Assembly (NCBI GenBank): GCA_947650285.1
Contig: CANTFL010001315.1
Span: forward strand, 310,001-374,000
Reading direction: 5' to 3'
Source of the DNA: Hyaloperonospora brassicae
Lineage: Eukaryota; Oomycota; Peronosporomycetes; Peronosporales; Peronosporaceae
DNA: 64,000 nt
The translations under genes were made by a program, and so were the position numbers. A model generated the notes under the pieces. It had not been told where the DNA came from. It saw only the letters and a program-made list of their open reading frames with translations, and made no database searches. Positions 1 to 8,760 of the stretch are shown here, in pieces; within the stretch, counting starts at the first letter, position 1; each line of letters opens with the position of its first letter.

Positions 1-577
1 GACCTTCAACATCCATCAACAGCTGAGAGCGGGGCTCCCAGCTGTTCCAAGAGGGTGGATACCTCCGCCACTGGACGAGGTAGCTCGTCCTTGATCCTGA
101 ATCGTCACGGTGATTCAAGATACGCTTTACTAGAAAGCGTTGATCACCGTGAGCATCCACCAAAGGATTTGGTGGAGGAGGAAAGACCACCTCCAGATGA
201 TTCGGGGCACCAACTCGACCCTTACGAGATGGATCGCGCAATCGATGAATTGCGCGATGACTTGAAGCACGAGCGCGACCGGCGCTACGCTTTGACTGAT
301 ACAGTGCGGAAGAACCGCAAGGATCGCGAGGCTGATCGGGCGAGGGATCGCGCCGATTATGCCCACGGCGCAGCTTCAGGTCGAGCGGGATGTCGGCTCC
401 CTATTCGGCGAGCTGGCGACAGCTCGCGGGGAGATATCTCGGTTGAGTTCCGAGGTATCATATCTGCGCGATCAGACGGATCGTCTGGAGCGCGAACGCA
501 AGAAGTTGATGGATGTTCTTGAACGTGGGGGCTATCTTCATCGGAAGAAGAAGGCTCGTACTGACAGTACGACCTAA
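1..577 (+). pseudogene. antisense ORF of family A, C-terminal part (A1)
   Basis: This is the downstream part of the long frame that runs opposite pol in family A (full version at 11117-12718). It is open from the window edge and ends with a charged coiled-coil region rich in [14 protein letters not shown] and [12 protein letters not shown] heptads. The last residues are basic (HRKKKAR). One extra C near 360-366 relative to A2 shifts the frame, so the first half reads to 522 in the wrong frame while the coiled coil continues from about 359 to 577. The strand opposite encodes the chromodomain and integrase C-terminal linker. Function is unknown. Confidence 0.6.
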
Positions 578-1447
578 GCCTCCCCACGTAAAACGTAGGA
601 TGCGCACGCATCCTACGTGGCAATTCGAGTGTGTATGCATTGCCCTTGCGATGCAACACTCGAAATGGCCCAATGTATTTCGGCAGTAGTTTACTACTGC
701 CGACACTAGTGACTGCATGTCCAGGTAGGTTTACCGTTGACAGTAGTACTAGGTCATTAACTGTAAATGAAAGAACATTTGCTCTTCCATTCTTGTCTGC
801 GTTCCGTTTCTGACGGTACACCGCATTTGCGATGGGGTTCTGAACGAAACGGACTACCGCTTCTCGAGTCAGCAGAAAGTTCTCTGCTGACTCTTTGTTT
901 TGTCTAGCAGTGCGCTTCGTGCGCACTGCTAAGAGATTGCTCTCTTCTTCAGCGAGGTTGTCTTTTTCCTCGCTGGCATAATCGTTGACGATGCTGAATA
1001 TACCAGCATCGTCATCATCATCCGAGTCAATATATAGCGTCATCGCTATTATTGAGATGATCTTCTTCATCGATGTCGACTTGTTCGACATCGGCATCAT
1101 ACGTGACGACGTTAGCGTCGACACTTGATGACCAAGAGCCAGAACGGTTTTTGCTCGAGCGAGTCCCTCCCCCTTATCCAAGAGTCACACTCTATAAGGG
1201 TGGGCACTCGTGGATGGCGTAGGCCATTCACGTAAAACGGTGTGTGCTGTGTTGAAGCATGCACCGAATTATTGATGGCGAATTCCACCATGGGTAGGAA
1301 TTCGCTCCAACTCGGAAACGAGTGGACATATCCTCGAAGGATCGCTTCGAGGACACGGTTCGCACGTTCCGTCTGACCATCTGTTTCGGGATGGTCAGAA
1401 GTGGACATCTTGAATCGTGTTCCGAGAGTATGAACACGGTTTGCCAA
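1..1447 (-). pseudogene. integrase C-terminal half and partial chromodomain (A1)
   Basis: Reading right to left, this holds the third catalytic residue of the integrase DDE core (DGQTERANRVLE near 1390), an acidic low-complexity insert, and the GPF-type C-terminal module ([20 protein letters not shown], then HPTFYVGRL). A linker follows, and then the start of the chromodomain (matching A2 12113-12308) at about 1-166. The frame changes at about 1180 and again at about 362, where an extra base truncates the 357-1181 reading frame. It belongs to the same polyprotein as the integrase core at 1228-2283. Confidence 0.8.
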
Positions 1448-2283
1448 AATGCCGCCGTGATCCGAGGGTCACGGTCGGATACGAGTTCACGGGGTAACCC
1501 GTGGAGTCTACAGACCGTGTCTAGAAAGACACGAGCACAACCTTGAGCCTTGATTGACTCAAGGAAAGCAGCAAGATGGACCATCTTGCTGAACCGGTCA
1601 ACAAACACAAGAATACCATTATTCTTGTGAGCGAATTCGGGAAACCCGAAGACAAAGTCTATGGACACGGACAGCCAGCACTCTGTCGGAACAGGCAGAG
1701 GCTGCAATGGCGCACGGGATGAAGGACTAGGCTTCAACCGTCGACAAACTTCGCAAGCACGGATGTAATTGCGGACAAAATGATACTGGCGGGGCCAGTA
1801 AAAGTCGCGAATTACTGTGAGGTAAGTCTTTTCTCTACCACGATGGCCGCTTGTTGGGGCATCGTGACACTCATACATGATGCGCAATCGCAAATCATGA
1901 TGAGCGGGTACGACGACACGAGGCGTGTCGTCGGCAACAGCTGTATAGTACAGCAATCCGTTGCGTGTACTATACCGATCCGATGAGGATCGGTACAAAG
2001 CCGATAAATCCCTCATTGATTTCCGGGATGGGTTCTCAAGATGACCCATCAAACGGAGAAGATTCGTGTCTCCTGCGTATGCTTTCCGCACGTCGTCGAG
2101 TAACGGCGACGAAGGCACACTGATGGACAGTGTCGCAACAGTAGGCAAGGCCTCACTGTTGACCCGGGATGTTGGCTCGAAGTCGGGCCGACGTGATACT
2201 GCATCAGCGACGACATGAAGTCGTCCTGGCTTGTACTCCACGGAGAAGTTATTCTCCGCGAAGAAGGACAGCCACCTCGCCAT
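1228..2283 (-). pseudogene. RNase H end and integrase zinc-binding/core domains (A1)
   Basis: Starts in the tail of RNase H (ARWLSFFAENNF, then VVADAVSRRPDFE, the usual Gypsy RH-IN junction). Next comes the H2C2 zinc-binding domain (HDAPTSGHRGREKTY...CEVCRRLK) and the catalytic core with its first Asp in SIDFVFGFP and second Asp in VSDRDPRI. One base is missing near 1430 relative to A3 and A4 (GAGAGTATGAACACGG against GAGAGTACGGAACACGG), so the frame is lost just before the Glu and the last 60 residues are nonsense. The same deletion is in A2. Confidence 0.88.
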
Positions 2284-2459
2284 CCTTTGCGAGAGGTTTG
2301 GACTGTTTACAACCGTGCGTTGTGACGTATGGTCCTTTTAGACGATGAACGGTCTATCTCTTAAGAGATAGACTCGGAACGTAGTTGTGCATACTTTATG
2401 GCAAGGAGTTCCTTGTCATGCATTGGGTCATTGCGTTCATCTGGTTGCAGCTGACGCGA

Positions 2460-3047
2460 CTAATAACAGACGACGCGCTCTGCGCCGTCTGTGTCATACT
2501 GCATCAACGCACAGCCGATAGCAAAATCGCTGGCGTCACAGACCACATGAAAAGGTCTTTCCTGATCTATAATCGCCAAGATGGGCGATTGCATCAAGCT
2601 TTGCTTGTTACCTTCAAAGGAACGCTGGCACTCAGCGTTCCATGACCACTTGACATTTTTCTTGAGCAAGCAAGAAAGATGAACAGTCATCTCGGCGTAG
2701 TTGCGCGAGTACTTGTGCAAGTACGCCGCAAGACCAAGGAACTTCCTTAGTCCCTTGACATCGACTGGCACTGGCCAGTCGGTGATCGCCTTGATATTTT
2801 CGGGATCAGGGCGTACGCCGTGTTTACCCACGATGCACCCAAGAAGTGGTATTCCGCTAGCCGCGATAATACACTTCTTTAGGTTGGCGTACAACTTATT
2901 CTTGCGCATAAGTTGAAGAACCTGACGTACGTGATTTCTGTGAACTTCAATATCCGTCTTCTCGTCCTTAGCCCGGCTATGGATGAACACATCATCGAAA
3001 AAATCGGTGCAATAGCCCGCACCGGTCTCAACAGATTTGTTACACAT
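2460..3047 (-). pseudogene. RT palm/thumb and RNase H start (A1)
   Basis: Carries the RT active-site box as FFDDVFIHSRAK (YFDD in A2-A4, so Tyr to Phe here), then the thumb/connection sequence (LLGCIVGKHGVRPDPENIKAI, LRKFLGLAAYLHKYSRNY) and the RNase H beginning (FHVVCDASDFAIGCALMQ with the first catalytic Asp). It ends at an in-frame TAG where A2 keeps CAG. Between this stop and 2283 the RNase H frame is lost by a 1-base deletion that is also present in A2. The upstream joint with the 2879-4789 frame is a second frameshift. Confidence 0.85.
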
Positions 3048-4789
3048 CTGTTGAATGTTGCAGGGGAATTACTCAGTCCCTGTGGCATCACTAGCCACTC
3101 CCACAGCATACCGCTGGGGGTACTCACTGCCGTGAACGGGACGTCCCATTCACGCATGAGGATCTGATAGAATCCATCCATCAGATCCATGGACGAAAAG
3201 ATGGTACTCTTTGACATACCATCTATGATGACGTCCTTCCTCGGTATCGGCGTCTGAGCCGGTACCGTTGCAGCATTAAACTTGTTGAATGCGTGCACTA
3301 TCCGCCACCCTCCTGTGGCCTTTCGCACACAGAAGGTCGGAGAGCTGTGAGGGGATGTTGATTCCCTCACATGGCCCGCTGCTAAGCGATCGGCAAAGAA
3401 CTTGTCGATCGCTAGTACTTGTTCACGAGGCAGTGGCCACTGCTTCATGACACAGTATTTCGAGCCCGGTTTGAGCTCGATCTCGTGTCGAGTGCCTCTA
3501 TCCTTAGGCAACTCGCAAGGTACGGATTCAGGGAACACATCCTTGAATTCGATCAAATCCTTATACAAAGGATTTGCCTGAAGTGACTCCCAGGATTGGG
3601 ACGCGTATCGCTCAATCCGAGTCTTCTCATCGAGGACACTTTCGTCCATCGATGAGCTGCTGAGAACCCGTTCGTTCTCAGCAAATACTGTTGCCGACCG
3701 AATGTCGGTCACATACTCGTCCTCTGTGACGAGTATGCAGATCTGCTTGACTTTGCCACTACGCAGATCACGCAAGAACCGTTTCGGTTCTAGCGTTGGC
3801 AACTGAGTTATCTCCGAAGTCAACTTCGGAGGCACAATCAGATCAAGCGTATAAGCGCCTACGCTTGATCCGTCATTAACCAAGACGTTCAACGTCTCGG
3901 TTTCTTCCTGGGAACTTGCTTCCACAGGTTGCTGAGGGCCTGATCCCTCAGCAAGCAACTCTTGAGGAACTCCTTCCTCAAGTACGTGGGGACTTATTCC
4001 CTCGACGTCTTCCGACTGTGGCTGTGCAACCACAGTCAGGAACCGATCCTCTACGGTCGACTCTCCAGTCGACCTAGGATTTCCATGTTGCCCCTTGGGG
4101 GCAACAGATTTCTTTCTTCTAAGATGCTGCCCGCTAGGCATGCATCCATGTCCCGGTCCGCTCGACTTATTCGAGTGGTGGACCTTCGGCGCAGCCTGTA
4201 CTTCTGTACAGCAGCCGGGAGCTTGCTCCACAGTGTAGTGATCAACTACACTGTGACCTTGTGCAGTCGTGCTAACGACCGTACCGAAAGTGAGGCCATC
4301 GCACTCACTCGCAGAACATCCACACGCTTGTGGACGCTCCAAGATGTTCATCAGATGGCCATCTGATGAACAAGCAGCAGGCATCTTCACGGATCGATGC
4401 TGCCAGCTCACCCTTGGCTCGTATTTTCTGAGCCAAGGTAATCCCAGGATGACATCAAATTTGTCATCCAGATCTAGTACGATGAAATCATCATCGTACT
4501 GCTCGCCCTTTAACGTGTAGTGGATTCCTACTACACGTTTCTCAACGGTTATCGATGCGCCTGTTGCAAGGCGCACCGTCATCCTTGTGAGGGGAATGTC
4601 GCGCTCAACGAACTTGAGCCTACGACCCTCTAGTGACTGGCGTCGAACGAAGTTGTTCGACGCCCCACAGTCTACTAGGGCACGAAGCGACAAATCATTT
4701 GTCGCTTCCAACTTCAAGGTGATGAGCGAAACGTCATCACCAGGTGCAGAGACACACAATGATTGTGTATCTGGAGCAACTTTCGTCAA
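2879..4789 (-). CDS. Pol N-terminal part: retropepsin-like protease and RT fingers/palm (A1)
   Basis: Lies in the -1 frame relative to gag and is open upstream through the gag stop, as expected for a frameshifted Gag-Pol. The aspartic protease motif is VDCGASNNFV near residue 40, with IVLDLDDKFDVILGLPWL following. A 250-residue polar linker comes next. RT begins near residue 430 (IELKPGSKYCVMKQWPLP, FCVRKATGGWRIVHAFNK, SSMDLMDGFYQILMR, MPQGLSNSPATF). It loses its frame near 3000, just before the FDD box. Family members normally read straight on into RNase H and integrase. Confidence 0.85.
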   Translation of the reverse strand: MTKVAPDTQSLCVSAPGDDVSLITLKLEATNDLSLRALVDCGASNNFVRRQSLEGRRLKFVERDIPLTRMTVRLATGASITVEKRVVGIHYTLKGEQYDDDFIVLDLDDKFDVILGLPWLRKYEPRVSWQHRSVKMPAACSSDGHLMNILERPQACGCSASECDGLTFGTVVSTTAQGHSVVDHYTVEQAPGCCTEVQAAPKVHHSNKSSGPGHGCMPSGQHLRRKKSVAPKGQHGNPRSTGESTVEDRFLTVVAQPQSEDVEGISPHVLEEGVPQELLAEGSGPQQPVEASSQEETETLNVLVNDGSSVGAYTLDLIVPPKLTSEITQLPTLEPKRFLRDLRSGKVKQICILVTEDEYVTDIRSATVFAENERVLSSSSMDESVLDEKTRIERYASQSWESLQANPLYKDLIEFKDVFPESVPCELPKDRGTRHEIELKPGSKYCVMKQWPLPREQVLAIDKFFADRLAAGHVRESTSPHSSPTFCVRKATGGWRIVHAFNKFNAATVPAQTPIPRKDVIIDGMSKSTIFSSMDLMDGFYQILMREWDVPFTAVSTPSGMLWEWLVMPQGLSNSPATFNRCVTNLLRPVRAIAPIFSMMCSSIAGLRTRRRILKFTEITYVRFFNLCARISCTPT

Positions 4790-5033
4790 GAGATTTGCAA
4801 ATTCTCTTGAGGTTGCCGGATCAGTAGGGCGCTCCGCCCCTACTGACCCCGACCATTTTTTGATGGTCCGTCTCGCTGTTGCGGCTTCGCAACAGCGCTG
4901 GACCCACGCCCATTGCCCTTTCTGGCGAATGGTCGTCCATTTCGCTCAGTACTGTTTGGTACTGGGCGTGGAGCACTACACTCGTATGCGTAGTGCCCTA
5001 ACTTCTGACAGCGATTGCACCTCTGCAATCGCT
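3661..5033. repeat. dense array of short perfect inverted repeats (A1 example)
   Basis: Within this coding stretch there are at least nine perfect inverted repeats with stems of 10 bp or more and loops of 10 nt or less: 3712-3737, 3841-3870, 3929-3954, 4229-4255 (11 bp), 4346-4371 (13 bp, no loop), 4512-4539, 4639-4664, 4684-4708 (12 bp, 1-nt loop) and 5010-5033. They cross both gag and pol. The same density is seen along A2 and in the LTRs, but not in the LINE, the Copia element or the effector gene. The cause is unknown. Confidence 0.85.
4818..4861 (-). promoter_or_regulatory. -1 ribosomal frameshift signal at the gag-pol junction (A1)
   Basis: In the transcript the end of gag contains the heptamer A AAA AAT (4861-4855) in the gag frame. 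A 5-nt spacer follows, then a 12-bp stem (5' arm 4849-4838, 3' arm 4829-4818, one G-T pair) with an 8-nt loop. The gag stop TAG lies inside the 5' arm. Slipping back one base gives exactly the open pol frame. Heptamer, spacer and stem are the standard layout of programmed -1 frameshifting. Not tested experimentally here. Confidence 0.75.
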
Positions 5034-5955
5034 TGTTGTTCGAAGAGCGAGGTCTCTCGCTCTCAACATAGCAGAGGTCCATTGGTTCTGGACCTCCGAT
5101 CTCTTGTCGTCTCGGTGGACGATAAGAGTTTGAGCTACCATGAGCCTGTCTCATGCTATAGTCTTCCTGTTCCGCAGCTGATATCGCATCTTCCAGCGTG
5201 TTCAGCTCAAGGCGGAACAGGTGGCTCCTGACGGGCCCCTCTGCGAGCCCTTGCATGAACACCGTAATCAACGTGTGTTCATGAACTGGGTTAGCAGTTA
5301 TACTACTCGCAAGGAGCCGTATATGTTGTGCGTAAGCGTGCACATCACGCTTACCCTGCTTGAGTTTCAGGAGCTCTGAACGAGCCCTGAACTCAGCCCG
5401 TGGCGGCTCAAACGTTTGTCTGAGCCGGGAATTGAAGTCATCTAGCAACCTAAACACATTTGGGTCGCTACTCTCGAGTCCCAGGGACCAAGTTTTGGCA
5501 CGCCCTGCCAAGTGGGTCTGAGCAAATGTGAGTTTCATTTGCTCATCTTCGACGCGACGAGCCCTTAGGGCTCTGTCGAGTTCGACAAACCATAGTAACA
5601 GGGAGTCCTCCGGGACTCCACTGTACTTGGAGATGTCGACTTTCATCACTTCGGGACGACGCGCATGCGCCGTCCCGCCTACAGCAGCATGGAATTGCTG
5701 CTGTCTCAACAGCTCCGTCTGTTGAGAGCCTTGCTGGTGAAGCAAGGCTACTTTCTCCCTCTCGAGAGCAAGTTCATTGTGAATGAACTTGGCGATAGCA
5801 GCATGTTGTTGGTCTCTGTCTAGAGACTCCAACATGGTGCTGACGACGAGTTCGCCTACGGTAGAACTCATTCGTTCTACCGCACCCCATTCGATGTCAC
5901 TCAAATGGGTAAACCCTTCACGCGTGGCGTGAAAGGTGTCTTCTTCATCCAACAT
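4840..5955 (-). CDS. gag: Gag polyprotein with CCHC zinc knuckle (A1)
   Basis: Intact 371-residue Gag. Residues 40-95 are helical and Gln/Glu rich. Residues 105-270 match a Ty3-type Gag core (ISKYSGVPEDSLLLWF, LAGRAKTW, TFEPPRAEFRARSELLKLKQ). The knuckle is CNRCQKLGHYAYEC at 313-326 (CX2CX4HX4C), followed by a basic tail. The protein should form the intracellular particle and bind the RNA. The start ATG at 5953-5955 sits about 40 nt after the PBS, the expected place. Its last codons form the slippery site that leads into pol. Confidence 0.92.
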   Translation of the reverse strand: MLDEEDTFHATREGFTHLSDIEWGAVERMSSTVGELVVSTMLESLDRDQQHAAIAKFIHNELALEREKVALLHQQGSQQTELLRQQQFHAAVGGTAHARRPEVMKVDISKYSGVPEDSLLLWFVELDRALRARRVEDEQMKLTFAQTHLAGRAKTWSLGLESSDPNVFRLLDDFNSRLRQTFEPPRAEFRARSELLKLKQGKRDVHAYAQHIRLLASSITANPVHEHTLITVFMQGLAEGPVRSHLFRLELNTLEDAISAAEQEDYSMRQAHGSSNSYRPPRRQEIGGPEPMDLCYVESERPRSSNNKRLQRCNRCQKLGHYAYECSAPRPVPNSTERNGRPFARKGNGRGSSAVAKPQQRDGPSKNGRGQ

Positions 5956-5995
5956 GTTCTTGTTGGATGATGTGGTCCTTGAAAGGACTACAAAG

Positions 5996-6003
5996 TGCTA
6001 CCA
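5996..6003 (-). other. primer binding site, initiator tRNA-Met type (A1)
   Basis: Reads TGGTAGCA on the minus strand, two bases after the LTR end. This is complementary to the TGCTACCA 3' end typical of eukaryotic initiator tRNA-Met. The match stops after 8 bases. Confidence 0.7.
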
Positions 6004-6005
6004 GG

Positions 6006-6396
6006 TGTAACGGGGCACACCCTTGCGTAACTTAACGCAAGGGATTTGGGTGCCCCGACGGACGTACACGTGGCAAGCGAGGAAGCGTAGGTAGGGTAAA
6101 AGTAGAACTGTTATATTAATATAATTAAGTCTTTTAATCACTGTCTCTCTGTTTCACTTAACTTAATTATGTTAATATAACTGAGTGTATGGTGACGTCT
6201 CGTCACCACTCATTGCGCGCGTCTTGCGGCGATTGGTGGGTTGATATCATCACGATATCAATCAATGAACAGACCCTTTGGTCGACCCTTCAATATCACC
6301 ACTTTGGTGATATTGTTAAAAGAATATCCATCTTTATATTCTTTATTGTCACTTTCCTTAAAGTGACAATTTCATGTAACGGGCTACCCCGTTACA
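6006..6396 (-). repeat. 5' LTR of A1
   Basis: 391-bp LTR starting TGTAACGGGG and ending CCCCGTTACA on the plus strand. It aligns over its whole length with the LTRs at 10593, 18181 and 27987. It is built largely of short inverted repeats: for example 6291-6301 pairs with 6305-6315 (11 bp, 3-nt loop) and 6345-6355 pairs with 6360-6370 (11 bp, 4-nt loop). The outer flank is ACGAT; the partner TSD lies outside the window. Confidence 0.93.
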
Positions 6397-6699
6397 ACGA
6401 TCACAAGGTGTTCATACATCATTTTGACTATGGATAGACCGCATTTTTGAAATGCTATCTATTAGAATGGCCAGATAACACTACCGCGGCAAGGACAGCA
6501 AATTACAGCGATAAGACCAATCATAAAATACACCGCCTTACTTTTAGAGTCGTCGTTCAGCGTAGTTAGTTAGCTATACTAAAACTATAAACTCTAGCCA
6601 CCGCATTCGTTGCTTCACATGCTTTGGTGTGATCATTCTGCACGTTACAAGCAAAAGAGTTTCTCCATCGAAATCTTAGAACTGACGAGCTTCAGCTAG
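6397..6699. other. unique intergenic stretch
   Basis: About 300 bp between the A1 LTR and the small secreted-protein gene (its 3' side). It is AT-richer than the neighbouring elements. I see no reading frame, repeat or recognisable element in it. Confidence 0.5.
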
Positions 6700-7185
6700 C
6701 TAGGGCTGGTTCATGACCACCGAGCCGATGGCGGCGATGTCAAAGTGTTCATCTTCAGGAAGGTGTTCGTTGACATCATTGAACAGGTCAATTAGAGCTT
6801 GTTTGTTTCCGCTGGAATGGAACTCCGCGCGATCCACCCCCTCGTTCGCACTCTCCCAATACTTCAGCGTGTTCTGAAAGTGAGACTTCAACTTGTCTTT
6901 TATTTCATCAAGGATGTGCGCCGGGGACTTTCGTGAAGGCTTACAGTTCGTTTGGGCAAAGTGTATCAGGTTAGACCAATAGGCAGTGACACCTTCCCAA
7001 TTCTCGTAGCTGTAAGTGCCTGCACTCATTCGATTCTCTTCGTCCGCAGTCGCTCCAGATCCAGTGTCGCGAAGCACACTCGCCGGATCATCTTTGACAC
7101 CACGAAGTGCATGGACTCGTAGAGGGTTCATCATAGACACGATGACGACGAAGCCAGGCAGGAACAACGCGTGGACAAGAAGCAT
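6700..7185 (-). CDS. small secreted protein, candidate RXLR-like effector with degenerate motif
   Basis: Single intact 161-residue frame and the only plausible host gene in the window. Residues 1-26 look like a signal peptide: a hydrophobic core (ALFLPGFVVIVSMM) ending in a VHA-type cleavage site. Around residues 37-52 it reads SVLRDT followed after a short gap by DEENR, which resembles an RXLR-dEER layout with the first Arg replaced by Ser. The remaining 110 residues are polar and helical with Trp and Tyr (YENWEGVTAYWSNL, LKYWESANEG), without a domain I recognise. A near-match to the oomycete core promoter lies about 40-50 nt upstream. Position alone among transposons fits effector biology. 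It could instead be an unrelated secreted protein. Confidence 0.6.
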   Translation of the reverse strand: MLLVHALFLPGFVVIVSMMNPLRVHALRGVKDDPASVLRDTGSGATADEENRMSAGTYSYENWEGVTAYWSNLIHFAQTNCKPSRKSPAHILDEIKDKLKSHFQNTLKYWESANEGVDRAEFHSSGNKQALIDLFNDVNEHLPEDEHFDIAAIGSVVMNQP

Positions 7186-7220
7186 TACTTACTGATGGTA
7201 TGGACAAGTGATTGCTGGCG

Positions 7221-7237
7221 GGTAAATGTCGGAATGA
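7221..7237 (-). promoter_or_regulatory. oomycete Inr + FPR core promoter match
   Basis: On the minus strand this reads TCATTCC (7237-7231, Inr), two bases, then CATTTACC (7228-7221, flanking promoter region). It closely follows the known oomycete consensus TCATTYYN-CAWTTTNYY, with one extra spacer base. It lies about 36-52 nt before the ATG at 7185, a normal distance for short oomycete leaders. Confidence 0.6.
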
Positions 7238-7341
7238 AGTGAAGTGAGGGCCAGGGAGACACAGTGCGCCCGTCATCTAGCACGCGGTGTGAACCCTGCT
7301 CTCAAGACGTACGTCCTGTCGTTCACTGTTTGGTCAAAGGA

Positions 7342-7683
7342 CTAAAAGGTGCGGTTCACTGCTCTTAACCTTCCTCTGGTCGAGAGAATGCAGCTCAATA
7401 TGCCATTTGAGACAAGAAAACAATGCAGTGGAGATCGGCTTTTCGACTTGATTCTTGCACAGCAGCTTCGCACGTAAACAGTCGAGAAGAAGGCGCAGTC
7501 GAGCATTGTGATGAGAGGGGTGAGGCGGCGTCCATCAAAGAGCACATGACACTCGAGTCCATCGCAAGGCGTCGTAGCGATCCTGCATCCCTTATCAAAG
7601 GGCGATTTGCCTCTCAGTAGCTGGTCGCCAGATGGGACTTTCCTTATCTTGAAGGAGGGGAGAGAATAAAACGGGTCTGTCAA
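7342..7683 (-). pseudogene. conserved reading frame in repeat R (copy 1)
   Basis: Shares with 27731-27958 (minus) and 52256-52579 (plus) a peptide containing VPSGDQLL, PFDKG, IATTPC, ECHVL, DGRRL, PLI-MLDCA and VRSCCARIK-KSRSPL. The three versions differ at scattered residues but stay open over this part. The C-terminal ends differ. No known domain is recognised and the frame may simply be a relic of a transposon protein. It lies about 160 bp upstream of the secreted-protein gene, on the same strand. Confidence 0.35.
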
Positions 7684-8170
7684 TCACCCATACCCATTAT
7701 AATGATGTGCAACGTCTCTAGAAGCTCCTCCACTAGAACTAGAGCGCCGGGTCTGGCCGAGATTCGTGGCAGTCCGCCTGGGGTAGCGAGTCGTCGCTAG
7801 GATCTAAGTAAACAGTTCGAGAAAGGTGTGTAAAGGAGCTGCTTGAACAACATTAGCGGCGCTATCATGTTCACACTAGCTAACGCACTGATTTGACGTA
7901 AGCATGTCCAACAGAAGCACCAGATACATTAAGACGTAGCAAACTGAATGCCTCGAAACACGGCGTCTTTGCGCTCGCACCACAATGGTGTGATGCAGGT
8001 TGAGCTCGTGAGGAATCAAGTCCTTTCTCAAGCCCGTTCCACCGCCTCGACATCGACTTGAAGTCTCGTGAGCAGCCGATCTCCGCACGAGAGCCGGTCT
8101 CGCTTGAGCACGACGGATCCCACAGTCATGGAAGCGACTGGACCCCGCTGGTCGAGTGGTCGGGGTCAGT
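7420..8170. repeat. old repeat R, left pieces
   Basis: Two adjoining pieces of repeat R. Bases 7420-7665 match 27730-27960 and, inverted, 52330-52580. Bases 7685-8170 match, inverted, 53360-52890. The pieces are in an order that does not occur in the 52-53 kb copy, so R appears to be arranged head to tail here. The type of element is not recognised. The second piece ends at the TIR transposon insertion and resumes at 10486. Confidence 0.75.
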
Positions 8171-8320
8171 GGGGAATCGTAAAAAAACACCAGTGTTCGC
8201 CTAAAAAACACCGTTACGATGAGGCTATCCGTTTGCCTTATTTAATATATACACAAAAGGGTAGAAAAAATACCTCTTTTGATTGAACTTTGTCAGAAAC
8301 GATTCTAAGAAAAGTCGGAC
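8171..8320 (+). repeat. left terminal inverted repeat of the TIR transposon
   Basis: 150 bp, starts GGGGAATCGTAAAAAAACAC and pairs with 10336-10485 without net length change. Confidence 0.88.
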
Positions 8321-8760
8321 CCTCCGCTTTTTGACCGGATTGCGGTCGAACACCTTCGGTCTGTCGCGGGCAAAAGAGAGACTTTGGATCACATTTTTTG
8401 GGGTTGTCCAACCGCCCAGGGTTGCTGGCTTACACTCATAACCTACTGGACCGGATGCACGGGAAATCCGACCAGTATGCAGCTTCATGCGAGTTTTTGC
8501 ATGTCACGGACGTCCCCGCCGTTGAATCCGATCATTTCACGGCGGCTGCTGAGCGCGTTTGGACATTCAATGGAGGCTTATATGTGTCAATGGAAGCGGA
8601 TGTGGTGGGTATTATGTTTAATATGTATCACGATTATATAAGTTCAGCGCGATCGGGTCGCTCACGAAGGTCTTTCCGTCACTTTGGCGGAAGGTATATA
8701 CGAATACATGGTGTAAAGTTTTCGGCAATTACACGCACTAGCGATGCGGGAGTGTAGGAA
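8321..8760 (+). pseudogene. LINE RT-tail fragment captured inside the TIR transposon
   Basis: Directly after the left TIR the plus strand encodes GKRETLDHIFWGCPTAQGCW followed by LITYWTG. This matches the zinc-binding tail of the LINE at 18923-19231 (GRKETAAHIFWECPIAQACW, LIGHWTG). It is therefore a fragment of the same or a related LINE family, cut at the TIR edge. The frame breaks downstream. It may have been picked up by the transposon or inserted before its amplification. Confidence 0.65.

Larger units (their letters stand above)
1..6396 (-). mobile_element. Ty3/Gypsy chromovirus, family A, copy A1 (3' end cut by window)
   Basis: This is a minus-strand LTR retrotransposon. From right to left it has a 5' LTR (6006-6396), a PBS, gag, protease, RT, RNase H, integrase and the start of a chromodomain, where the window begins. 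The domain order PR-RT-RH-IN plus a chromodomain places it in the Ty3/Gypsy chromovirus group. Base 1 corresponds to base 12143 of copy A2, so the missing part is about 1.5 kb holding the rest of the chromodomain, the antisense ORF 5' half and the 3' LTR. The pol frame is broken several times, so the copy is dead on its own. The internal region is almost identical to A2. Confidence 0.93.

Noticed and set aside
3962..4366. 134-residue plus-strand frame, repeated at 16104-16508
   Set aside because: Shadow of the protease-RT linker. No independent support.
4587..5231. 214-residue plus-strand frame opposite the gag-pol junction, also at 16729-17373
   Set aside because: It lies wholly opposite functional gag/pol codons, is nearly the same in A1 and A2 only because those copies are almost identical, and is broken in A3 and A4. 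The inverted-repeat density makes long shadow frames likely.
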